A stretch of 64,000 bases of DNA from Streptomyces anulatus (GTDB lineage: Bacteria; Actinomycetota; Actinomycetes; Streptomycetales; Streptomycetaceae), in the NCBI RefSeq assembly GCF_000721175.1, contig NZ_JOEZ01000007.1, positions 372,001 through 436,000 of the forward strand, given 5' to 3'. The notes under the pieces were generated by a model. That model was not told where the DNA came from and searched no databases. It saw only the letters and a list, made by a program, of their open reading frames with translations. This document shows positions 55,904 through 64,000 of the stretch, one piece after another. A program made the translations under genes and the position numbers. Numbering within the stretch: the stretch's first letter is position 1; each line of letters opens with the position of its first letter.

Positions 55904-56752
55904 GTGGCCAGGAAGCTCGCCGTCATCGGGGCCGGACTCATGGGATCCGGGATCGCGCAGGTCTCCGCCCAGGCGGGCTGGGACGTTGTGCTGCGGGACG
56001 TCACCGACGCCGCGCTGACCCGTGGCCGTGACGGCATCAAGGCCTCGTACGACAAGTTCGTCGCCAAGGGCAAGCTGGACGCGGCCGACGCCGAGGCCGC
56101 GCTCGCCCGCATCACCACGACCACCGACCTCGACGCGGTGGCCGACGCGGACGTCGTCGTGGAAGCGGTCTTCGAGAAGCTGGAAGTCAAGCACGAGATC
56201 TTCCGGGCGCTGGACAAGGTCGTCGGCGAGCACACCGTCCTCGCGTCCAACACCTCCGCCATCCCGATCACCAAGATCGCGGCCGTGACGGAGCGCCCGG
56301 AACGTGTCGTCGGCGTGCACTTCTTCTCGCCGGTCCCGATGATGCAGCTCTGCGAGCTGGTGCGCGGCTACAAGACCAGCGACGAAACCCTCGCCACCGC
56401 CCGGGAGTTCGCCGAGTCGGTCGGCAAGACCTGCATCGTCGTCAACCGTGACGTGGCGGGCTTCGTCACCACCCGGCTGATCTCGGCGCTCGTCGTCGAG
56501 GCCGCCAAGCTGTACGAGTCGGGCGTCGCCTCGGCCGAGGACATCGACACCGCCTGCAAGCTGGGCTTCGGCCACGCCATGGGCCCGCTCGCCACCGCGG
56601 ACCTGACCGGCGTCGACATCCTGCTGCACGCCACCGGCAACATCTACACCGAGTCGCAGGACGAGAAGTTCGCCGCCCCGGAACTGATGCGCCGGATGGT
56701 CGACGCAGGTGACATCGGGCGCAAGAGCGGGCAGGGCTTCTACACGTACTGA
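55904..56752 (+). CDS. 3-hydroxybutyryl-CoA dehydrogenase
   Basis: A 282-residue NAD(P)-dependent enzyme oxidising 3-hydroxyacyl-CoA. The Rossmann loop is VIGAGLMGSGIAQVSAQAG at about 6-24, the catalytic His-Glu dyad is in VGVHFFSPVPMMQLCELV, and the C-terminal helical domain ends DIGRKSGQGFYTY. GTG at 55904 has AAGGGG seven bases upstream. Actinobacterial copies supply acetoacetyl or hydroxybutyryl units in fatty acid and ethylmalonyl-CoA metabolism; which one applies is unknown. Confidence 0.93.
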   Translation: MARKLAVIGAGLMGSGIAQVSAQAGWDVVLRDVTDAALTRGRDGIKASYDKFVAKGKLDAADAEAALARITTTTDLDAVADADVVVEAVFEKLEVKHEIFRALDKVVGEHTVLASNTSAIPITKIAAVTERPERVVGVHFFSPVPMMQLCELVRGYKTSDETLATAREFAESVGKTCIVVNRDVAGFVTTRLISALVVEAAKLYESGVASAEDIDTACKLGFGHAMGPLATADLTGVDILLHATGNIYTESQDEKFAAPELMRRMVDAGDIGRKSGQGFYTY

Positions 56753-57021
56753 CCGGATCCACACCCCCGGCCCGCCGGCCCACCACCGTCCGGGCCGGGG
56801 AAGCCGGGGATCTTACCCGGCAGTGACCGGTCCCCGACGAACCGAAGTCACCCCACCGAGTGAATTCGGTATCGGTTTGCTCACAGACGGCAACTTCCCT
56901 GTCGTTGCGGGAGTCAGTGGTGGCAGAGGCAAGGCCGGCGGCGGAACAACAGACGGCCCTTCGAGGCTGACGGACCTTTCGGACAGACAGACCTTCTACG
57001 GAGCATGACCGGGGAGCGCAT

Positions 57022-57342
57022 ATGCACATCAGGGGCGACCACGCCGAGCTGGTCGTCGGGGGCCGCCTCGACGTCCGAAGCGCGGCGGACGCCCGTACGG
57101 TCCTGCACTCGGCCGTGGACGACGGAGTCGGCGACCTCGTGCTGGACCTGACCGAGCTGGACTCCTGGGACGCCACCGGACTGGGCGTCATCATGGGGGC
57201 CCACCGCCGGGCCGGACGGGCCGGACGCCGTCTCGTGCTGCGCGGCGTGCCGCCGCAGATGCAGCGCCTCCTGGTGGCCACCCGGCTGCACCGCATCCTG
57301 GCCATCGAGGGCGGCATCGCCGCGGAGTCACTGCGCGTCTGA
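57022..57342 (+). CDS. STAS-domain anti-sigma-factor antagonist with altered phosphosite
   Basis: A 106-residue STAS protein of the SpoIIAA/BldG family, which binds anti-sigma factor kinases. The signature helix start reads LDSWDATGLGVIMGAHRR; the phosphorylated Ser of SpoIIAA (Asp-Ser-Ser/Thr-Gly) is here Ala51, followed by Thr52. It may thus be permanently unphosphorylated or use the Thr. GGGGAG precedes the ATG. The P-loop protein at 57564 is in the same direction 221 bp downstream. Confidence 0.88.
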   Translation: MHIRGDHAELVVGGRLDVRSAADARTVLHSAVDDGVGDLVLDLTELDSWDATGLGVIMGAHRRAGRAGRRLVLRGVPPQMQRLLVATRLHRILAIEGGIAAESLRV

Positions 57343-57563
57343 CGTCACCCGGGGCAACCGGGAAAGTCACGCAATCCTCACCGGAACGTGACGACCTGGA
57401 CGGCGTGGCACCCCGGCGCTTTATGCATACTGTGCCAAGGTCTAGGGTTCGGCCGTCCGCCGAATGACAACGAACCCATGGGCGGACACCGGACCGGAAG
57501 CGACAGCGGGGCGTGCGAGGCCGGGAGGGGCAACCGCGCACGACGCGTCTGGGGGACTTTGCG

Positions 57564-60065
57564 ATGGACCCGACACACCGGGCACCGGAAGAGCACGAGC
57601 AGGGCCACGACCGCTCCGGCGGCGAACCCGGCCACCGCCGGCCGTCCCGCGACTCCGGCGGCGCCGACTTCGGCCCGCAGACACCGCAGCAGGTCCGGGT
57701 CGTCCAGCTGACCGCCGGCGACCTGCTGCTCACGGTCAACCCCGTCGACGGCAGCGAGGTCGAGGCCTGCCCGCCCGGTTCCGGCCCCGACGCCCCGGTC
57801 CGCCGCACCCCCGCCGAACGCGCCGACCACGAACGCGCCGGCGCACCCCCCGTCCCCCCGGGCCCGCCCGCCACGCAGCTGCCCCTCCTGGAGCGCCAGG
57901 AGGAACGCGAGCGCCTGGTCCGCCTGCTGGCGCGCGGCCGCAGCGTCCGCCTCACCGGCCAGGCCGGCTCCGGCCGCACCGCGCTGCTGGACGCCGTCGC
58001 CGCCGACTGCGCGGACCTGGCCCCCGACGGGGTCGTCCGCCTCAACGGCCGGGGCCGCACCGGCGCCGATCTGCTGCACGCCCTCTTCGACACCGTCTAC
58101 AAGGCCCAGAGCCACCGCCCCGACCGCGACGAACTGCTCGCGCTCGTCCGGGGCATCGGCGCCGTCGTCGTCGTCGACGACCTGGAGATCGGCGGAGCGG
58201 CCCTCGACGAACTGCTCGCCGCCACCCCCGAGTGCGCTTTCCTGCTCGCCACCATCCCCGAGGTCACCACCGCCGGCGTCGACGCCCACCTGGAGGAGGT
58301 ACTCCTCGCCGGCCTCGGCCGCAGCGCCTCGCTGGCCCTGCTGGAGAAGGTCGTCGAGCGCCCCCTCACCGAGGACGAGCGGAACTGGGCGGGCGACCTC
58401 TGGTTCGAGTCCGAGGGCCTGCCGCTCCGCTTCGTCCAGGCCGGATCCCTCCTCGTCCAGCGCGACCGGCTGCGCGCCGACCCCGAAGCCTTCGACGAGT
58501 ACGACTACTTCGAGCCACGCGCGGACGACGCGCCGCCGGCCCCCGTGGCCCCCGCCGCCGAAGCCCTCGACGTCCCCCTGCCGAGCCTCGGCGAGGGCGC
58601 GGCACCCGCCGTGCTGCTCGCCTCCCGGCTCAGCGAGGCGGCCCGCGCGACCCTGCGCTTCGCCGTCGCCCTCGGCGGCGAGGTGCCCCACCAGGCCCAT
58701 CTGCCGGCCCTGGTGGGCGACACCCACGCGGACGCCGCGCTCGGCGAGCTCGCGGGCTGCGGCCTGCTCTCCCCGGCCGGCCCCCGCTACCGCCTCGCCG
58801 CCGGAGTCCTCGCCCAGCTGGCGGCGGCCGGTTACGAGGACGACGCCGCCGCCCACGCCCGTACCGCCGCCCAGCACTATGCCTGGTGGACCTCGCACCC
58901 CTCGGTCACCCCCCGGCGGGCCGTCACCGAGGCCGACGCGATCGTCGCCTCGCTGGCCCGGCTGGTCCCGGGCGACGAGGTGGGAGCGGCCAGCGCGGCC
59001 GTCCTGCTGGCCCGCAGCGCCTCCCCGGCCTTCGCCGCGGGCCTGGGCTGGGGAGCCTGGGAGCGGGCCCTCAGGGTCGGCCAGGAGGCCGCCAGGATCA
59101 CCGGCGAGGTCGCTGAGGAGGCCTACTTCCACCATGAGTTGGGCGTCCTCGCGCTCTGCACCGGCAACCCGGACCGGGCCCGCACCGAGCTGGAGACCTC
59201 GATCGGGATGCGCGGCGCACTCGCCGACAAGTCCGGGGCCGTCGCCGGACGCCGCGCGCTCGCCCTGGTCGCGGACCGCTCCGGCGACTTCCCGCCGCTC
59301 GGCCGCACCCCCTCGGGCGACGAGGTGCCCGTCATACGCCAGGACGGCCCGGGCACTCCGCCCGGCGGGCTCCCGGGCGCGCCGCTGCTCGTCCGGCACA
59401 CCGCCGAGGAGCAGCCCACCGTCGTCTCCTCGCTGCCGCCCGGCCCCGCCCCGCGCAGGAACGGCGGGCGCGCGGTCCTGGGCGGCGCCCGGCGCAACCT
59501 GGCCGCCGCCGGCGCGGGCGCGCTGCTGATCGCGGTGCTCGGCACCGTCGTCACGCTCGGCGTCACCTCCGGCGACGGCGACGTGCCGGACAGCCGCAAC
59601 GTCACCACCGAGCAGACGGCCACCGAGGACGCGACCGACGACGGCCCGCCCGCGGACGAGCCGGACGACGGCTCCGCCCCGGCCGGGGAGACGACCGGCG
59701 GCGAGACGCCCGAGACCCCGGGCACCTCGGAGTCGGCGAGCCCCAGCACGTCCGGCTCGCCGTCCCCGAGCGCGTCCAGCACCGGTGGTACGACGCCGGG
59801 GACGGACGACCCGACGGACGACGGGAGCAGCTCGCCGGGCGAGCCCACACCCAGCGGAAAGCCGACAAAGCCCACCACCCCGCCGACGACCCCGCCCACC
59901 ACCCCGCCGACGACCCCGCCGACCGAGACGCCGACGACCCCGCCCACCGAGACGCCCACCGACGACCCGGAACCGCCCCCGGCGGAGGGGTCCTCCTCCG
60001 CCAGTGGCCCCGTCGAGTCGGCGAGCGCCCCGGAATCCGACGCGGCGGCCGACCCGGCGGTCTGA
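57564..60065 (+). CDS. large P-loop NTPase-like transmembrane protein with Thr/Pro tail
   Basis: An 833-residue protein. Residues 1-110 are hydrophilic. A P-loop domain begins with LTGQAGSGRTALL (132-139), where the essential Walker A Lys is Arg138, and Walker B AVVVVDDLE is at about 200-208. A helical region (380-600) resembles STAND/LuxR-type regulators (SRLSEAARATLRFAVALGG, and TPR-like units near 560). One transmembrane helix lies at about 645-667, then an exported tail of about 165 residues of Ser/Asp/Pro and TTPP repeats. The topology implies an internal NTPase-like sensor linked to an outer stalk. Start is ATG at 57564. Confidence 0.8.
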   Translation: MDPTHRAPEEHEQGHDRSGGEPGHRRPSRDSGGADFGPQTPQQVRVVQLTAGDLLLTVNPVDGSEVEACPPGSGPDAPVRRTPAERADHERAGAPPVPPGPPATQLPLLERQEERERLVRLLARGRSVRLTGQAGSGRTALLDAVAADCADLAPDGVVRLNGRGRTGADLLHALFDTVYKAQSHRPDRDELLALVRGIGAVVVVDDLEIGGAALDELLAATPECAFLLATIPEVTTAGVDAHLEEVLLAGLGRSASLALLEKVVERPLTEDERNWAGDLWFESEGLPLRFVQAGSLLVQRDRLRADPEAFDEYDYFEPRADDAPPAPVAPAAEALDVPLPSLGEGAAPAVLLASRLSEAARATLRFAVALGGEVPHQAHLPALVGDTHADAALGELAGCGLLSPAGPRYRLAAGVLAQLAAAGYEDDAAAHARTAAQHYAWWTSHPSVTPRRAVTEADAIVASLARLVPGDEVGAASAAVLLARSASPAFAAGLGWGAWERALRVGQEAARITGEVAEEAYFHHELGVLALCTGNPDRARTELETSIGMRGALADKSGAVAGRRALALVADRSGDFPPLGRTPSGDEVPVIRQDGPGTPPGGLPGAPLLVRHTAEEQPTVVSSLPPGPAPRRNGGRAVLGGARRNLAAAGAGALLIAVLGTVVTLGVTSGDGDVPDSRNVTTEQTATEDATDDGPPADEPDDGSAPAGETTGGETPETPGTSESASPSTSGSPSPSASSTGGTTPGTDDPTDDGSSSPGEPTPSGKPTKPTTPPTTPPTTPPTTPPTETPTTPPTETPTDDPEPPPAEGSSSASGPVESASAPESDAAADPAV
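59872..59962 (+). repeat. TTPP-coding repeat in the exported tail
   Basis: A run of CCCACCACCCCGCCGACG-like units encodes repeated Thr-Thr-Pro-Pro and Thr-Glu-Thr-Pro. Such Pro/Thr stretches are usually extended, possibly glycosylated stalks through the cell wall. Confidence 0.75.
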
Positions 60066-60081
60066 GGACGTCAGGACGGAC

Positions 60082-60123
60082 GAGGCCGGGCGGCTCACGC
60101 TTCCGCGTGAACCGCCCGGCCTC
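60082..60123. terminator. stem-loop between convergent genes
   Basis: A 19-bp arm (60082-60100) pairs with 60105-60123 with one mismatch (GAGGCCGGGCGG and complement). It separates the P-loop gene from nucS and would act on both strands. Confidence 0.8.
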
Positions 60124-60135
60124 CGCCTCCGATGC

Positions 60136-60807
60136 TCAGAACAGCCGCAGCTTGTCGTCCTCGATGCCCCGCATCGCGTCGTAGTCCAGGACCAGGCAGC
60201 CGATGCCACGGTCCGTCGCCAGCACCCGGGCCTGCGGCTTGATCTCCTGCGCGGCGAAGACGCCCCGGACCGGCGCGAGGTGCGGGTCGCGGTTCAGCAG
60301 TTCCAGATAGCGCGTCAGCTGCTCCACGCCGTCGATGTCGCCGCGCCGCTTCAGCTCCACGGCCACCGTCTGCCCGTTCGCGTCCCGGCACAGGATGTCC
60401 ACCGGCCCGATGGCGGTGGGGTATTCACGGCGGATCAGGGTGTGGCCCTCGCCGAGGATCTCGATCCGGTCCGCGAGCAGCTCCTGGAGGTGCGCTTCCA
60501 CGCCGTCCTTGATGAGCCCGGGGTCGACGCCCAGCTCGTACGACGAGTCGTGGAGGACTTCCTCCATCGTGATGATCAGTTTTTCGCCCGCCTTGTTCAC
60601 CACGGTCCAGACGCCTTCGTCACCGTCGGCGCCCTCCTTCAGGGTGCACGGCGGGGACATCCAGTTGAGCGGTTTGTACGCCCGGTCGTCGGCGTGGATG
60701 GAGACGCTTCCGTCCGCCTTCACCAGGATCAGACGGGGTGCGGAGGGCAGGTGGGCTGTGAGCCGGCCCGCGTAGTCCACGGAGCAACGGGCGATGACGA
60801 GACGCAT
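60136..60807 (-). CDS. nucS: mismatch-specific endonuclease NucS (EndoMS)
   Basis: A 223-residue nuclease that cuts DNA at mismatches, the non-canonical mismatch repair system of actinobacteria. The N-terminal DNA-binding domain begins [16 protein letters not shown]. The RecB-like catalytic domain has GPVDILCRD, then [16 protein letters not shown] with the Glu-x-Lys motif. The C-terminal end DDKLRLF is the beta-clamp-binding motif. It starts at the ATG at 60807. Confidence 0.95.
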   Translation of the reverse strand: MRLVIARCSVDYAGRLTAHLPSAPRLILVKADGSVSIHADDRAYKPLNWMSPPCTLKEGADGDEGVWTVVNKAGEKLIITMEEVLHDSSYELGVDPGLIKDGVEAHLQELLADRIEILGEGHTLIRREYPTAIGPVDILCRDANGQTVAVELKRRGDIDGVEQLTRYLELLNRDPHLAPVRGVFAAQEIKPQARVLATDRGIGCLVLDYDAMRGIEDDKLRLF

Positions 60808-61081
60808 GGTCGGCAACGCTACTCGACGACGGGGGCCCGACGCGATCTCCCCACCCGTCGTCTCCTGTCACTCGGTGCACGCCGCGTCGCGGCGAAGCGG
60901 GCTTGCCCCTCTTTGATCCCCTTCGTTATTGGCCGGTTGTGTTCCCAATCTCCTGGTGCGGCCCCGACTGCGCGCTTAACGTGGAAGCAGGAGGTCGCCG
61001 TCCGTGCACGCTGCGTCGTCGTCGCCTTCTTCCCTGCCCGTAAGGCCCCGGCCACTGCCCGGGGTCGCGAGAGGAGAACCC

Positions 61082-61474
61082 ATGTCGCTCGACGTCTCAC
61101 CGGCGCTGTTGGAACAGGCCGAGCGAGGCGAGGTCGACGAAGCCGACTTCGTCGACTGCGTCCGGACCTCCCTGCCCTTCGCATGGGAGATGATCAGCTC
61201 GCTGGTGGCTCAGCTGAAGGTCGACGGCGGACAGTTCGCCGACAACCAGACGCCGCCGCCGGACGAGCAGGCACGTGGTCAGCTGCTGCGCGCGCTCGCG
61301 AGTGATGCGATACGCGGCGCGCTGCAGCGGCACTTCGGAGTGCGTCTCGCATTCCAGAACTGCCACCGCGTCGCGGTGTTCCCGCTGGACGCCTCGGTCG
61401 ACGACCGACTGGCCAAGTTCACCTCGGTGAGGGGCCAGTTGCTCAACCAGTCGCCCGAACTACGGGACTGCTGA
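61082..61474 (+). CDS. SCO5389-type conserved protein, unknown function
   Basis: A 130-residue, mostly helical protein (MSLDVSPALLEQAERGEVDE...). It matches, as far as I recall, a conserved streptomycete family found next to nucS. No catalytic motif, signal peptide or membrane segment is seen. Start ATG follows GAGAGGAGAA. Its divergent pairing with nucS is conserved, which may mean a repair link, but this is a guess. Confidence 0.8.
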   Translation: MSLDVSPALLEQAERGEVDEADFVDCVRTSLPFAWEMISSLVAQLKVDGGQFADNQTPPPDEQARGQLLRALASDAIRGALQRHFGVRLAFQNCHRVAVFPLDASVDDRLAKFTSVRGQLLNQSPELRDC

Positions 61475-61602
61475 ACGCTTCTGCTGCCGTCCCGGGCCGC
61501 GGGAGGTGCAACTGGCTCCGGGGCGGCAGCTCCCGTACCACCGCACCACACGTTCCCCCACATGTCCCACAGCTGTCCCGAGGGAATACCGGCATGCGCG
61601 GG

Positions 61603-62712
61603 TCAGGTGAGCAGCGGCAGTACGTCGGCCCCCAGCCGCCGGACGTTCTCCTCGGTCGCCGCGAGATCACCCGACCCCTCCACCAGGAGGGCGAAGCGCG
61701 TGATCCCGGTCCGCTCGGCGGTGGCCGCGAGCCGGTCGGCGGCCAGCCGCGGCGGGCCCACCGGATGCAGCCCGCACAGCAGTTCCGTGTACGCGACCGG
61801 GTCCCGCATCACGCGTTGCCTGCCGTCGACCGTGACATGGGCGTCGAGCCCCTGGCGCAGCCAGCCGGGCATCGCCTTCACCAGCATCTCGGTGGCGTCC
61901 CCGGCCCCGTCCGCGATCTGGGCCACCCCGGCGGACACATGCGCGGCCCCCTCCACCACCTCGGGCGGATGGCCGGCCTCCCGGGCCGCCGTACGCCACA
62001 GGGCGATCATCTCCGCCTTCTCCTCGTCCCCGCAGTGCATGCCCAGCAGCATCGGTAGCGCCTGCCGCGCCGCGAGCCGCACGCTCTTCGCAGAGGTGCA
62101 CGCCACGATGACCTCGGGCCCCGGGGCGCCCGGCCCCGCGGCGACCGGTCCCGTCATGCCCGGCCCCGCGGCGACCGGTCCCGTCATGCCCGGCCCCGCG
62201 CCTGCCGGACCCGCCAGCAGCTCGTCCGCGCGCGGCACCACCGCCACCTCGCGGAAGCCGAACCGCTCGCCGCGCCCCGCGACGCGCGGCTTCCGCAGCC
62301 AGTCGAGCACCAGGCCGAGCGCCTCGGGGAAGCCGTTCTCGTACGCGTCGAGACCGCCGCCGAACACCTCCAGGTCCACCCACGGACCGCCCCGGCCCAC
62401 CCCGAGCGAGAAGCGTCCGCCGCTGGTCAGATGCAGCAACGCGGCCTGCTCGGCGAGCGCGACCGGGTGGTGGTTGGGCAGCACGCTGACCGCCGTGCCG
62501 ACCCGGATCCTGCGGGTGCGGCCGAGCAGCAGCGCAGCCAGCGTGGTCGCGGACGGGCAGACCCCGTACGGCACGAAGTGGTGCTCGGCCAGCCAGACCG
62601 AGTCGAGACCGCTCTCCTCCGCGGCCTCGGTGGACCGGACGGCCCGGTGCAGGGCCTCACCCGGCCCCTGTCCCGGGAACTGGGCTGCCAGAACGAACGT
62701 TCCGATGCGCAT
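61603..62712 (-). CDS. LLM-class flavin-dependent oxidoreductase (luciferase-like)
   Basis: A 369-residue TIM-barrel monooxygenase-type protein using F420 or FMN. Family signs are MRIGTFVLAAQFP, DSVWLAEHHFVPYG, SVLPNHHPVALAEQAALL and GRFSLGVGRGG. Residues about 170-196 carry the insert MTGPVAAGPG repeated, created by a 30-bp tandem duplication. The substrate is unknown. No operon partner is seen. Confidence 0.9.
   Translation of the reverse strand: MRIGTFVLAAQFPGQGPGEALHRAVRSTEAAEESGLDSVWLAEHHFVPYGVCPSATTLAALLLGRTRRIRVGTAVSVLPNHHPVALAEQAALLHLTSGGRFSLGVGRGGPWVDLEVFGGGLDAYENGFPEALGLVLDWLRKPRVAGRGERFGFREVAVVPRADELLAGPAGAGPGMTGPVAAGPGMTGPVAAGPGAPGPEVIVACTSAKSVRLAARQALPMLLGMHCGDEEKAEMIALWRTAAREAGHPPEVVEGAAHVSAGVAQIADGAGDATEMLVKAMPGWLRQGLDAHVTVDGRQRVMRDPVAYTELLCGLHPVGPPRLAADRLAATAERTGITRFALLVEGSGDLAATEENVRRLGADVLPLLT
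62131..62200. repeat. in-frame 30-bp tandem duplication within the oxidoreductase gene
   Basis: Bases 62131-62160 are exactly repeated at 62161-62190, and the first ten bases again at 62191-62200. The unit encodes ten residues (GPGMTGPVAA) in a loop and keeps the frame. Confidence 0.92.
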
Positions 62713-62924
62713 CGCCTATTGCCTCCTTGCGGCCGACGCGTTCTCCCCCACTGGCAACAACGTCTGACACGTGCCAAAGGCACGGTCCCGGGGGAAGTTG
62801 TTGCGATTTTCCGCTAACTCATTCCACTGCCGGATCGGACCGGCCGAGGCACCCGACGACTGCCCCCCATGCCACGCCCTAGGCTTGGACGACTCGTGCC
62901 CGATCCGCCCCCGTGAGGTGTCCT

Positions 62925-63254
62925 GTGTCCCCGCGCCGTAACCGCCCCCGTGGCGGCGAGACCCCCGACGAACGCCTCGGCATGGCACCCGCCAGGTACG
63001 GCGGGGGAGGGGCCACCGAGAGCTGGCAGGGCGAGGAGTGGTCGGTGCGCCCGGTCAGCGGCGCGAGCGCCCAGGGCAAGCGGTACCGCTGCCCCGGATG
63101 CGACCAGGAGATCCCCTCCGGGGTCCCGCACCTCGTGGCCTGGCCCGAGTTCGGCGGCCTCGACGACCGCAGGCACTGGCACAAGGCGTGCTGGAACGCG
63201 AGAGACCGCCGCACCACGCGGGTGCAGCGGTCCCGGAACGCCCCGCGCCACTGA
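62925..63254 (+). CDS. small zinc-binding protein, HNH-like C-x2-C core
   Basis: A 109-residue protein. A low-complexity basic N-terminus (about 1-45) is followed by YRCPGCDQEIPSGVPHLV and, about 25 residues later, RRHWHKACW. The Cys-x2-Cys and His-x3-Cys ligands look like a treble-clef zinc site as in HNH proteins, but without a clear nuclease motif. GTG at 62925 has GAGGTG upstream. It ends just before the inverted-repeat element. Confidence 0.75.
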   Translation: MSPRRNRPRGGETPDERLGMAPARYGGGGATESWQGEEWSVRPVSGASAQGKRYRCPGCDQEIPSGVPHLVAWPEFGGLDDRRHWHKACWNARDRRTTRVQRSRNAPRH

Positions 63255-63262
63255 GAGCCTGT

Positions 63263-63409
63263 CGGGTGGCCTCTGACCGGGCGGCCACGCCCCGGCACGC
63301 ACGCTTCCGGCGTTGCCGAAATGCCCTGGCAGCTCCGCTACGAGGACCTCTCGGCGCCTTGGAACCGCACGCACCGGACCGCGTCCGCTTTCCGGTCGAA
63401 GGCCACCCG
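63263..63409. mobile_element. 147-bp MITE-like element with inverted ends
   Basis: The left end CGGGTGGCCTCTGACCGG (63263-63280) and the reverse complement of the right end CGGGTGGCCTTCGACCGG (63409-63392) match in 16 of 18 bases, with the outer 10 perfect. The interior has no gene. It sits exactly where the ABC-2 permease reading frame loses homology. No clear target duplication is seen. It could be a degenerate IS remnant. Confidence 0.6.
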
Positions 63410-64000
63410 AAGTCGATCAGGAAGAGCTGGAGCGCCCGCAGGTCGTCGGCGAACATGAACAGCGCGAGGACCAGGGGCAGCAGCACCACACCGATCATGA
63501 TGGTGATCGCGCCCGCGGAGTGCCGCACGATCGCGCCGATCCCGAGCGACAGCAGGCCGAGCGCCGCGATGTAGAGCCCGACCCCGACCGTGCCGCGCAG
63601 CCAGTCGCCGGCCGACGCGGGCGCGCCGTCCAGGATCAGGGTCTGGAGCCCCGCCACCACCGTGGCGGTCACCGTCGTGACGACGAAGGCCAGCGAGGAG
63701 AAGACGATCGACTTCGCCATGAGTACCCGGCCCCGGCTCGGGCAGGCCGTCAGCGTCGTACGGATCATGCCGGTGCTGTACTCGGAGCCGATGGTCAGCA
63801 CGCCGAGCGTGATCACACAGATCGAGCCCAGCAGCACCCCGAAGAAGCCGAGGCCCAGGACCGGCTCGTCCGCCAGGCTGCCGCCGTCCGCCGCGATCAG
63901 CAGCGCGGCGCCGAGCCCGATCGTCAGCATCAGCGCGATCATCACGCCGAGCGTCCAGATCGTGGCGCGTACGGAACGGATCTTGGTCCACTCCGAGGCG
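63410..64000 (-). pseudogene. ABC-2 type transporter permease, truncated at the 3' end and running off the window
   Basis: The frame enters from beyond 64000 (ASEWTKIRSVRATIWTLG, the typical start of ABC-2 permeases) and encodes five hydrophobic helices (for example VLLGSICVITLGVLTIGSEY, LPLVLALFMF). After LQLFLIDF near 63410 it runs into the inverted-repeat element and then reads antisense through another gene. About 60-70 C-terminal residues of the usual length are missing. It was probably an intact permease until the insertion and a deletion. Confidence 0.7.

Noticed and set aside
63055-63410. Permease frame continuing to 63055
   Set aside because: After 63410 the translation has Arg/Gly/Ser composition and runs antisense to the zinc-binding gene, so it is read-through, not the native C-terminus.

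Overview
The window looks like a chromosomal segment of a Streptomyces. GC content is very high with strong G/C at third codon positions, GTG and TTG starts are frequent, and there is a tRNA-Arg(CCG), a CBM2-FnIII-GH18 chitinase with its own two-component pair, NucS, Ku, and an actinobacterial-type Rho with a long Arg/Gly/Gln-rich insertion. From memory, the gene order (lysA-hom-thrC-thrB-rho-LCP-rpmE-prfA-prmC-tsaC-phosphatase-glyA-wecA-atpIBEFHAGDC-DUF2550-chitinase) matches the conserved core of the S. coelicolor SCO53xx region. Almost everything is chromosomal core or core-adjacent. There is no prophage, integrase, CRISPR array or biosynthetic cluster.

Left part (1-21.6 kb). Two divergent ferritin-like diiron oxygenases are followed by an ADP-ribosylglycohydrolase, a Pro-rich membrane protein and an amidase. 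Next come a class B PBP overlapping its FtsW/RodA partner, an SH3b secreted protein and a decayed sensor kinase. A zinc-ribbon protein is coupled to a HEAT-repeat protein, and a stand-alone LigD-type polymerase faces Ku (NHEJ). A Ser/Thr kinase converges with a membrane protein. A glyA gene lies behind a clear ZTP (pfl) riboswitch, followed by two small exported proteins and tRNA-Arg(CCG) with an intrinsic terminator.

Central part (21.7-50 kb). A receiver-only response regulator precedes an ArgRS-like protein that has lost its catalytic core, which sits directly upstream of lysA. Then come hom-thrC, thrB, rho, a trypsin-like protease with C-terminal VCBS repeats and an LCP cell-wall ligase. 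The translation cluster rpmE-prfA-prmC-tsaC follows, with a low-molecular-weight phosphatase-like protein that lacks the nucleophilic Cys, a divergent second glyA, a polyprenyl-phosphate sugar-phosphate transferase, the full atpIBEFHAGDC operon and a DUF2550 protein.

Right part (50-64 kb). A chitinase carries the direct-repeat promoter known for Streptomyces chitinases and has ChiS/ChiR-like neighbours. These are followed by a PduO-type cobalamin adenosyltransferase, a deletion scar holding two facing gene ends, 3-hydroxybutyryl-CoA dehydrogenase and a STAS protein. Then come a large P-loop transmembrane protein with an Arg in Walker A, NucS, an unknown 130-residue protein, a luciferase-like monooxygenase and a zinc-binding protein. 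The window ends with a MITE-like inverted-repeat element that truncates an ABC-2 permease running off the edge.

The most interesting observations are the catalytically dead ArgRS paralogue next to tRNA-Arg and lysA, the ZTP riboswitch with a ribosome-binding-site hairpin, the Cys-to-Ser phosphatase, the Walker-A-Arg transmembrane protein, a six-tract G-quadruplex motif inside rho, and several small genome scars.
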